This document shows, piece after piece, positions 50,950 to 57,045 of a stretch of DNA of 57,045 bases. The stretch covers positions 10,632-67,676 of the forward strand of contig DJXD01000136.1 in assembly GCA_002449585.1 (NCBI GenBank), read 5' to 3'. Origin of the DNA: Ruminococcus sp. UBA7013 (GTDB lineage: Bacteria > Bacillota > Clostridia > Oscillospirales > Ruminococcaceae). The first letter of the stretch is position 1, and every line of letters starts with the position of its first letter. The notes beneath the pieces are model-generated. The model was not told the origin of the DNA. It was given only the letters and a program-made list of their open reading frames with translations, and searched no databases. Both the position numbers and the translations under genes were made by a program.

Positions 50950-51534
50950 ATGCTCCGGATTAAACAGGCAATTATTGTAGAAGGGAAATATGACAAGATC
51001 AAGCTGAAATCTTTGGTCAATGCTGTGATTATTCAAACAAATGGCTTTCAGATTTATAAAAATCCGGAATTATTGGCATTAATCCGGCATTATGCGCAGA
51101 CTACTGGCATTCTGATTCTGACGGATTCTGACAGGGCAGGCTTTCAGATTCGGAATTATATCAAAGGTGCAGTGCAAAATGGTGATGTCAGAAATATTTA
51201 TATTCCAGATATTTTCGGAAAAGAAAAGCGAAAAGTTAGGCCATCCGCTGAGGGAAAACTAGGTGTTGAAGGTGTGAATGCGGCTATTCTTCGGGAAGCC
51301 TTCCGGAAAGCTGGTGTCTTGACAGAGGATCAGCCGCTTTCTGACCCCATTACAAAGACAGATTTATATCTTGCCGGACTCAACGGCAAGCCCGACAGCA
51401 CTGAAAAACGGCGTGAATTTCAGAAAAAATTAAATTTGCCGTCTATGCTGTCTGCATCAGCATTGCTGGAAGTGCTGAATTCTATGATGACAAGAGAGGA
51501 ATTTTTCATGATGAATTCTGAAAAACAGGAGTGA
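50950..51534 (+). CDS. rnmV: Ribonuclease M5
   Basis: A 194-residue Toprim nuclease that matures 5S rRNA. The Toprim motifs are IIVEGKYD (Glu), ILTDSDRAG (Asp-x-Asp) and NIYIP; VGVEGVNAAIL-like spacing is seen in KLGVEGVNAAILREAF. The start is ATG 50950; TTG 50938 overlaps the only purine run. Its stop overlaps the first possible codons of the MBOAT gene. Confidence 0.9.
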   Translation: MLRIKQAIIVEGKYDKIKLKSLVNAVIIQTNGFQIYKNPELLALIRHYAQTTGILILTDSDRAGFQIRNYIKGAVQNGDVRNIYIPDIFGKEKRKVRPSAEGKLGVEGVNAAILREAFRKAGVLTEDQPLSDPITKTDLYLAGLNGKPDSTEKRREFQKKLNLPSMLSASALLEVLNSMMTREEFFMMNSEKQE

Positions 51535-51539
51535 TTTTT

Positions 51540-52892
51540 ATGCAGCTGGCATCATTGACGTTTGTCATGCTGATTCTTCCTGCATTATTATTGATTTATT
51601 ATATCATTCCTAAGAAAATCAGACAGGGTTATTTGATTCTGAGCGGCTTTCTGCTGTATAGCTGGGGAAATCCCGCAAGAGTGCTATATCCGGCTGCATT
51701 TCTGTTTTATGATTACGGTGTTGGTTTGCTTCTGGAAAAATGCAGGGATCGAAAAATACTCTGTCGAATTATTTTATTTGGTTCTGTGATATTGCAGGGA
51801 ACTGCTATGATATGGATCAGATATACAGCAGAAAAAAATGCTTTCTTTCCGTTCGGTATTACGATTTATACATTGCAGGGGCTTGGCTATTTGATAGGCG
51901 TGTATCAAAAGCGGCATCGTGCGGCCGTGAATTTTTGCAGTCTGGGATTGTATTTAATGATGTTTCCGTCATTATTTGCAGGATCACTTTTTTCTTATGA
52001 GGATTTTGCAGAGCAGAAGCAGTATAAATATCTGCATGTCGTTTTTCTGGGGGATGGATTGAGCATTTTCGTCAGAGGATTGGCAGAAAAAGTAGTTCTT
52101 GCTGATACTTTTGGATATATTTTCGGAGAATTACAGCAGATTGATCCGCAAAATATGAGCCTGCTCACAGCATGGCTAACGACAATTGTTTTTTCTATGT
52201 ATTTATATTTTGAATTGCTGGGCTATGCCGAAATGGCCAGAGGACTTGGGAAATGTTTTGGTTATGATCTGCCGAAAAATTTTCATCATCCGTTTTTTGC
52301 ATCAGGGATTGAGGCATTTATGCAAAGCTGGAATATAACGCTTGCTTCCTGGTTTGAACGAAATTTCAGCAAAGTGCTGAAATCCAAAAAAAATGGGCTG
52401 AATTATGCTGTATTTCTTTTTATGTGGATGCTGATGGGATTATGGTATGGTATCGGGATACAGTTTTTATTATGGGGCTTAGCAATTGGGATTCTGCTCC
52501 TGTTTGAAAAAACATTTCTGAAAGCGTTGATTCAGAAAAATTATGTATTCGGAATGATTTATACCGGGATTCTCCCTCAGTTTTTATGGGTGCTGTTTTT
52601 CACGGAGAATCTGACAGAAACGGCATGTTATTGGAAATCTATGATCGGATTCGGAAACGGCATTTTTGACAGTACCGGAATTTATTTTCTGGTGTCTTAT
52701 ATTCCGCTGATTCTGGTAGGGGCATATATTGCAACGGATTTGTTTGGGAATATTGCCGAACGCCTGACAGAATCCGAAGCAGGACAGAAGCTGACCGCCG
52801 TCACACCCATATTTCATGGGATATTATTTATTTTCTGTCTGGCCTCTATGTTATATGGCGAGCGGAGTGAGGAGCTTTTGCTATGGCTGTAA
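51540..52892 (+). CDS. MBOAT-family membrane protein lacking the signature His
   Basis: A 450-residue polytopic protein of the AlgI/DltB (MBOAT) family that O-acylates polysaccharides. Recognisable parts are QLASLTFVMLILPALLLIYY, LLYSWGNPARVLYP, FFPFGITIYTLQGLGYLI and FFASGIEAFMQSWNITLASWF. The usual RRWH block reads QSWN, and the usual LWHG block, with the catalytic His, reads LWYG. It may be inactive, have altered chemistry, or use another residue. The start is ATG 51540, 8 nt after CAGGAG. It overlaps the DHHW gene by 10 bp. Confidence 0.85.
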   Translation: MQLASLTFVMLILPALLLIYYIIPKKIRQGYLILSGFLLYSWGNPARVLYPAAFLFYDYGVGLLLEKCRDRKILCRIILFGSVILQGTAMIWIRYTAEKNAFFPFGITIYTLQGLGYLIGVYQKRHRAAVNFCSLGLYLMMFPSLFAGSLFSYEDFAEQKQYKYLHVVFLGDGLSIFVRGLAEKVVLADTFGYIFGELQQIDPQNMSLLTAWLTTIVFSMYLYFELLGYAEMARGLGKCFGYDLPKNFHHPFFASGIEAFMQSWNITLASWFERNFSKVLKSKKNGLNYAVFLFMWMLMGLWYGIGIQFLLWGLAIGILLLFEKTFLKALIQKNYVFGMIYTGILPQFLWVLFFTENLTETACYWKSMIGFGNGIFDSTGIYFLVSYIPLILVGAYIATDLFGNIAERLTESEAGQKLTAVTPIFHGILFIFCLASMLYGERSEELLLWL

Positions 52893-53965
52893 AGAAACAT
52901 AAAAAAAATCAGAAAATTGCAAGACAAACGGTTCTGCTTCTGACAGTGATTTATGCTGTTATGATGATACATACTGTTTATGAAGCAGAAAATTTCCCTA
53001 CAATCAGAAATTTATTTTCTAGTGATTGGTCTGATAGCGTGGAAAGCTGGCTGAAACAGAATCTTGGATTTCATGATGTATTATTTCAGCTCAAAAGCCG
53101 GACAGATCTCATGATTGGGGAAAAAGTCATACAGGGAATTTATATCACAGATGAACGCCTGATTGAAAAACAATCTTCGGATGAAGCATTAAATATTTCA
53201 TTGGTGAATGATTTTTATCAAATATATGGATTGCCTACTTATTTGATTCTTGTGCCATCAGCATCAGAAATTTATGAGGAAAGTCTTCCAGCGAATGCAA
53301 TTAGTGTGAATCAGAAAAATATGATTAAAGCCGCTTATGCTGATACAGAAACAGGAATCCGCTGTGTAGATGCCTATCATATATTAATGTCATTGAAAGA
53401 TAGTTATATTTATTATAGAACAGATTCGCATTGGACAAGCTGCGGAGCGTATTATGTCTATCAGTCAGCGATACAGAAAATGGGTTTTACGCCTGTTCCG
53501 TATCAAAGATATGTGATTTCTCATCTGAGTACAGATTTTAAAGGAGATTTATATCAGAGAACTTTGTATGATAATATCAGGCCAGATCTGCTGGATTGCT
53601 ATACTTATGAAAATGGCAGTCAAATACAGCTGGTAAAGGCATATTATCAGAATCATACAGATGAAAACAGGACAGCATTGTATGATATTTCTGCATTGGA
53701 AACAGATCATATGTATCAGTTCTATACGGGAAAACCTTGTGAAAAAATGATCATCCGGACAGATCTGCATAATGATAAAAAATTATTATTATATAAAGAT
53801 GATTTTGCTGACTGCATGATACCATTTCTGGCACAGCATTACAGCGAAATCTGTGTGATCAATCTGGAGCAGACAGGAACACATTTTCAAGAAATTACAG
53901 ATCCGTCAGAATATACACAAGTGATGTTTTTGTGCAGCGTGAAGAATTGGCAGGAAATTTTTTAG
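52883..53965 (+). CDS. DHHW-family (AlgX/AlgJ-like) polysaccharide-modifying protein
   Basis: A 360-residue protein with an N-terminal membrane helix (TVLLLTVIYAVMMIHTVYEA) and an outer SGNH-like domain. The family signature is YYRTDSHWTSCGAYYVYQ; upstream SSDWSDSVESWLKQNLGFHD and YLILVPSASEIYEES also fit. DHHW proteins pair with MBOAT proteins to acetylate surface polysaccharides, exactly the arrangement here. The normal first motif D-x-x-x (GxSF) is weak. Confidence 0.82.
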   Translation: MAVKKHKKNQKIARQTVLLLTVIYAVMMIHTVYEAENFPTIRNLFSSDWSDSVESWLKQNLGFHDVLFQLKSRTDLMIGEKVIQGIYITDERLIEKQSSDEALNISLVNDFYQIYGLPTYLILVPSASEIYEESLPANAISVNQKNMIKAAYADTETGIRCVDAYHILMSLKDSYIYYRTDSHWTSCGAYYVYQSAIQKMGFTPVPYQRYVISHLSTDFKGDLYQRTLYDNIRPDLLDCYTYENGSQIQLVKAYYQNHTDENRTALYDISALETDHMYQFYTGKPCEKMIIRTDLHNDKKLLLYKDDFADCMIPFLAQHYSEICVINLEQTGTHFQEITDPSEYTQVMFLCSVKNWQEIF

Positions 53966-53976
53966 AGTTAATAAAT

Positions 53977-54012
53977 ATCAGCACACTGTAAAATAGCAGT
54001 GTGCTGATTTTT
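53977..54012 (+). terminator. Terminator between DHHW gene and phosphoglucomutase
   Basis: ATCAGCACACTG and CAGTGTGCTGAT form a perfect 12-bp stem with an eight-base loop and TTTT at the end. Its location between converging genes suggests two-way use. Confidence 0.88.
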
Positions 54013-54018
54013 CAGGAA

Positions 54019-55731
54019 TTATTTAAAAATCTGGCTGAAATCGGCTTTGAGTTTGTCTTCTGTTGCGATGGCATCCGCCATGGTATCGCCTATTGTTGTA
54101 TAATAGCTCTTGATTTTGGGCTCTGTGCCAGATGGACGAATTACCACTTTTGCACCCTGTTCCAGTGTGAAAACTAATACATTGGATTTCGGCAGGGTGA
54201 TCACAGTCTTTTCACCAGTTGTAATATCTGTAGTTTCACTTGTCTGATAATCTGATACAGATACTACTTTCAGACCGCCAATTGTTTCCGGTCTGTGATC
54301 ACGCAAACCCTGCATCAGAGAATTCATCTTATTCATGCCGCTTTCGCCTTCAAAAGCAAAACTCTGGAGAGAATGACGGAAGACACCATATTTCTGATAC
54401 ATGTTTTCACGTGCCTGCAATAAAGAAATACCCTTCGTGCGATAATATGCGGCCATTTCACAGATCAGCATAGAGGCGACAACCGCATCTTTATCACGGA
54501 CATATGTCCCGGCAAGATAACCATAGCTTTCTTCATAGCCGAAAATATAGCGGTCTTCTTCGCCCTTTTCTTCCAACAGGCCAATCTGTTCCCCAATAAA
54601 TTTGAATCCGGTCAATACTTCAATCACTTTGACACCATATTCTTTTGCAATGGCTTTGACCAAATCCGTTGTTACAATCGTTTTCACACAGATCGGATGT
54701 TCCGGCAGTGTGCCGTTTTCTTTGCGCTGACTGCAAATATATTCAAGCAGCATTGCACCAACTTCATTCCCGGAGAATAATGCATAATCCTCTCCATCCG
54801 GAACAGCAATGCCTACACGATCTGCATCAGGATCAGTTGCAAGAAGCAGATCCGGCTTGACTTCATCACAATATTTCAGACCGAGTTCCAATGCTTCCCG
54901 GATTTCAGGGTTGGGATATGGACAGGTGGGGAAATGGCCATCCGGTTTTTCCTGTTCTTTGACAACTGTCACATCTTTGATTCCAATTCTGGAAAGTACC
55001 TCACGAACAGGCTTATTTCCTGTGCCATTCAGAGGGGTATATACGATTTTCAGCCCACTGGATGCACACAGATCCGTATGAATGCCCTGCGCCATGACAT
55101 TTTTATAATACGCTTCAATGACATCCTGATTAATATAAGAAACCATGCCATCAGCAACAGCCTTTTCAAAATCGCAATACTTGACATCATTGAAAATATC
55201 CAGAGAATTGATTTCATGCAGAACTTGTTCAGCGGCTTCAAGTGTCATCTGACAGCCATCAGAGCCATAAACTTTATAGCCATTATATTTAGATGGATTA
55301 TGACTAGCTGTTACCATAATACCGCCGCTGCATTTCAGCGCACGAACAGCAAAAGACAGGCACGGGGTCGGCATGAGTTCAGTATAGATATGCACTTTAA
55401 TGCCATTAGCCGCAAGAACAGAAGCGGCAGCCTGTGCAAATTTAGTGGATTTGATGCGGCTGTCATAAGAAATGGCTACGCTCGGCGTTTCAAATGCTGC
55501 TTTGATATAATTAGCAAGCCCCTGCGTTGCACGGCGGACAGTATAAACATTCATGCGGTTCGTGCCTGCCCCAATAATTCCCCGCAGACCGCCTGTTCCA
55601 AATTCCAGATCACGATAAAAATGTTCTCTGATTTCTGTTTCATTTTTCTGGATTTCCAGCAGTTCGGGCAGTAAATCGGGGTCATCCACTGCTTTCTGGC
55701 ACCAGGTGTTGTAAATATCCATGATAGACAT
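54019..55731 (-). CDS. pgcA: Phosphoglucomutase/phosphomannomutase
   Basis: A 570-residue alpha-D-phosphohexomutase interconverting glucose-6-P and glucose-1-P. Motifs are EFGTGGLRGIIGAG, the phospho-serine loop TASHNPSKYNGYK, the metal site ATDPDADRVGIA, GYEESYGYL, and the phosphate-binding VVIRPSGTEPKIKSYY. The start is ATG 55731, after AGGAGG; the longer frame to 55788 is unsupported. It links glycogen and cellodextrin-derived sugars to central metabolism. Monocistronic. Confidence 0.94.
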   Translation of the reverse strand: MSIMDIYNTWCQKAVDDPDLLPELLEIQKNETEIREHFYRDLEFGTGGLRGIIGAGTNRMNVYTVRRATQGLANYIKAAFETPSVAISYDSRIKSTKFAQAAASVLAANGIKVHIYTELMPTPCLSFAVRALKCSGGIMVTASHNPSKYNGYKVYGSDGCQMTLEAAEQVLHEINSLDIFNDVKYCDFEKAVADGMVSYINQDVIEAYYKNVMAQGIHTDLCASSGLKIVYTPLNGTGNKPVREVLSRIGIKDVTVVKEQEKPDGHFPTCPYPNPEIREALELGLKYCDEVKPDLLLATDPDADRVGIAVPDGEDYALFSGNEVGAMLLEYICSQRKENGTLPEHPICVKTIVTTDLVKAIAKEYGVKVIEVLTGFKFIGEQIGLLEEKGEEDRYIFGYEESYGYLAGTYVRDKDAVVASMLICEMAAYYRTKGISLLQARENMYQKYGVFRHSLQSFAFEGESGMNKMNSLMQGLRDHRPETIGGLKVVSVSDYQTSETTDITTGEKTVITLPKSNVLVFTLEQGAKVVIRPSGTEPKIKSYYTTIGDTMADAIATEDKLKADFSQIFK

Positions 55732-55796
55732 AAACAGAATCCTCCTAATATGAATTTTAACACAGATGTCCGGAAACATCCGGATCAATCATATTT

Positions 55797-55805
55797 ATTA
55801 TAACA
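55797..55805 (-). promoter_or_regulatory. Extended -10 promoter of the phosphoglucomutase gene
   Basis: TG-T-TATAAT on the minus strand (-10 at 55797-55802), about 65 bp before the start; the -35 region is poor. A TCCGG/CCGGA hairpin (55769-55784) lies in the leader. Confidence 0.55.
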
Positions 55806-55942
55806 CAAAAATCCGGATTTGAAAAGGGGTTCAGCAATATTTTTTCAAAATTTTACAATCTTTCCATAATACCGTAACTTTTGCAAGCATTTCTGATTGC
55901 AGAATATAGTCAAAACTAAGTCTATACAAACTAAACAAAATA

Positions 55943-55951
55943 TGATATAAT
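55943..55951 (+). promoter_or_regulatory. Extended -10 promoter of the 55987 gene
   Basis: TG-A-TATAAT (-10 at 55946-55951), with no convincing -35 box. GAAAGGGG lies just before the ATG at 55987. Confidence 0.5.
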
Positions 55952-55986
55952 ATATATAATATTTGGATCTGGAAAGGGGTAAAAAA

Positions 55987-56700
55987 ATGACACAGGAAGA
56001 AAAAGAAAAACTGCTGCAAAGATTAATTCAATGTGGTGCGCTGCCGCTTCAGAAAGAATATGTCAATGTAATGATGAAAAATGAAGACATAAGTTCTGTT
56101 CCTGAGGATGATATTGGCATTACAGCCAGCGGTGTCAAATATGTAAAGTCTGCTGTAAATAAATATTTGTATGAAAACCGCTATCCGTTCACCGAACAAT
56201 ATATTGAGATGGTCGCTAAATTATTCGAAGTCAGCGGAGATGAGGTGCAGACAGCACAAAGAAAAGCCGTTTATCACCATGTGCTTGAGAATGCTACAGA
56301 TGAAGAAATTGAGCAATATATGAAAGTGGCTCTGCTGGAACAGACGGCTATGATCAATATGAGACTGAAACAGGATGCTTTTAATTTTAAAGATTACAAA
56401 GTAGAAGTCATTACAGATACTGACAGTGGGGGAACAAATGTAGTTGCTTTGAAAGATTGTCTGGAACATTATAGTAAATTGGGTTGGACGTTAAAAACTA
56501 TTTTTACCAATGAGCTCGGAAAAGAATCACATCGTGAAGGCTATGATATTATAAATGCTACCATTGATCAGATAGTATTGATTTTCGAAAGACCTATGTT
56601 CATGACAGATGAATCTGCTGAACAGGCAAGAGAAGAACACCATAAGCGCAATGTAGTTCAGAAAGAAAATATCACTTCTTACTTTAATGATCAAAATTAA
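55987..56700 (+). CDS. Uncharacterised protein with DUF4177-like segment
   Basis: A 237-residue soluble protein. The N-terminal ~90 residues are helical (KEKLLQRLIQCGALPLQKEYV, YPFTEQYIEMVAKLFEVS). Residues ~135-200 (FKDYKVEVITD, LKDCLEHYSKLGWTLKTIFTN, QIVLIFERP) resemble the small beta-alpha DUF4177 fold, with its GW-x-L turn. The tail is charged. The start is ATG 55987, seven nt after AAGGGG; the frame to 55963 lacks a site. Function unknown; monocistronic. Confidence 0.7.
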   Translation: MTQEEKEKLLQRLIQCGALPLQKEYVNVMMKNEDISSVPEDDIGITASGVKYVKSAVNKYLYENRYPFTEQYIEMVAKLFEVSGDEVQTAQRKAVYHHVLENATDEEIEQYMKVALLEQTAMINMRLKQDAFNFKDYKVEVITDTDSGGTNVVALKDCLEHYSKLGWTLKTIFTNELGKESHREGYDIINATIDQIVLIFERPMFMTDESAEQAREEHHKRNVVQKENITSYFNDQN

Positions 56701-56719
56701 AATGATATAGAAAAATATA

Positions 56720-56746
56720 AATGCAGGTCATAAATTGGCCTGCATT
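56720..56746 (+). terminator. Hairpin after the 55987 gene
   Basis: AATGCAGG and CCTGCATT form an 8-bp stem 20 bp after the stop. The following run is AT-rich but not pure T, so termination is only probable. Confidence 0.5.
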
Positions 56747-56785
56747 ATTAATATAAAATGCATCAATATGTTGAATTTTTTTTAC

Positions 56786-56814
56786 TTGACAAAATCAAAA
56801 AACTGTGATATAAT
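56786..56814 (+). promoter_or_regulatory. Tandem promoter P1 (probable rRNA operon)
   Basis: TTGACA, 17 bp, TATAAT, both perfect. The first of three consensus promoters pointing to the right edge. Confidence 0.85.
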
Positions 56815-56885
56815 AATAAAGCTGTCGGACGAAAGCCCACAGCCCACAAATCAGAAAAAAGATTTGGAAAAGTTTAAAAAAAGGC

Positions 56886-56914
56886 TTGACAAATGATCTG
56901 AAATGTGATATAAT
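56886..56914 (+). promoter_or_regulatory. Tandem promoter P2
   Basis: TTGACA, 17 bp, TATAAT. Exactly 100 bp after P1, with an A-rich UP-like block upstream. The transcribed stretch can form a CTGTGA/TCACAG stem. Confidence 0.85.
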
Positions 56915-57005
56915 AAATAAGTCGCTGTGAGCCGGACGGGAGTCATGAGCCATGGAGATGAGATCACAGATCAGAAAAAAATTTGAAAAAGTTTTGAAAA
57001 AAGAC

Positions 57006-57034
57006 TTGACAAATGATTTGAAATGTGGTATAAT
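57006..57034 (+). promoter_or_regulatory. Tandem promoter P3
   Basis: TTGACA, 17 bp, TATAAT, 120 bp after P2, ending at the window edge. The gene it drives is outside; a 16S rRNA gene is the best guess. Confidence 0.85.
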
Positions 57035-57045
57035 AAATAAGTCGT

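Larger units (their letters stand above)
56851..57044 (+). repeat. Two 74-bp promoter repeats with 120-bp period
   Basis: 56851-56924 and 56971-57044 are near-identical and of equal length. Each contains an A-rich upstream block (TCAGAAAAAA...), a full -35/-10 promoter and the start region AAATAAGTCG. Confidence 0.85.

Noticed and set aside
54934..55674. 246-codon plus-strand frame across the phosphoglucomutase gene
   Set aside because: Composition-driven shadow; the minus-strand mutase has all family motifs.
56850..57045. CRISPR array
   Set aside because: Only two repeat units are present, each 74 bp long and containing a full promoter, so they are promoter repeats.
1..57045. tRNA or rRNA genes inside the window
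   Set aside because: I found no cloverleaf with a T-loop GTTC pattern in an intergenic region and no rRNA stretch; this is a reading by eye, so a tRNA scan would be decisive.

Overview
The window looks like a chromosomal segment of a low-GC, cellulose-degrading member of the Firmicutes, most like a cellulosome-forming Ruminococcus (R. flavefaciens type). The evidence is a family-48 cellobiohydrolase with a C-terminal type I dockerin (23795-26458), a dockerin-bearing papain-type protease (36714-38993) and a third secreted protein with an internal dockerin-like segment (6316-8043). Strong Shine-Dalgarno sites, many sigma-A promoters with exact 17-bp spacers, and neighbours such as recD2, comEC, rnmV, maf and lrp also fit the Firmicutes. 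The species is an inference; no rRNA lies inside the window.

Layout. 1-8043 is mostly minus strand: pheS (3' part outside the window), a repeat-motif protein with a sigma-region-4-like HTH, a phosphoribosyltransferase with a possible attenuator, a lipoprotein and the internal-dockerin protein. This block is interrupted by a plus-strand three-gene operon of unknown function (4055-5819). 8258-15261 carries an HD hydrolase, a cytoplasmic GH13-DUF1653 fusion, a minus-strand ECF sigma/anti-sigma/micropeptide group and a c-di-GMP pair (FIST-GGDEF followed by PAS-GGDEF-EAL). 15498-18697 is a Fur-box-controlled zinc/manganese-type ABC transporter operon ending in a Cys-Cys lipoprotein. 18700-23377 is a four-gene Gld-like ABC exporter set on the minus strand. 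It is followed by the GH48 gene, a LysR regulator and a recD2-comFC-mreB-comEA operon.

From 32869 the strand turns plus: a histidinol phosphatase, an Lrp regulator and an aminotransferase. Next comes a 450-bp non-autonomous IS200/IS605-like element with a large folded RNA, sitting exactly at the start codon of ispE. Then come the dockerin protease and mraY, followed by a converging class B PBP, HTH and dtd group. 42645-53965 is a long housekeeping run (tautomerase, maf, lipoprotein, alaS, hinT, PRTase, comEC, holA, micro-ORF, rnmV, MBOAT and DHHW proteins). The window closes with a phosphoglucomutase (minus), an uncharacterised DUF4177-like protein and three tandem consensus promoters that probably drive an rRNA operon just beyond the right edge.

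The least explained pieces are the 4055-5819 operon, which has four copies of a novel ~85-residue module plus a membrane partner; the RNA-bearing mobile element at ispE; the nine-copy I-P-S-F motif protein; and an MBOAT protein that has lost its signature histidine. All function calls come from reading motifs by eye; no database search was possible.
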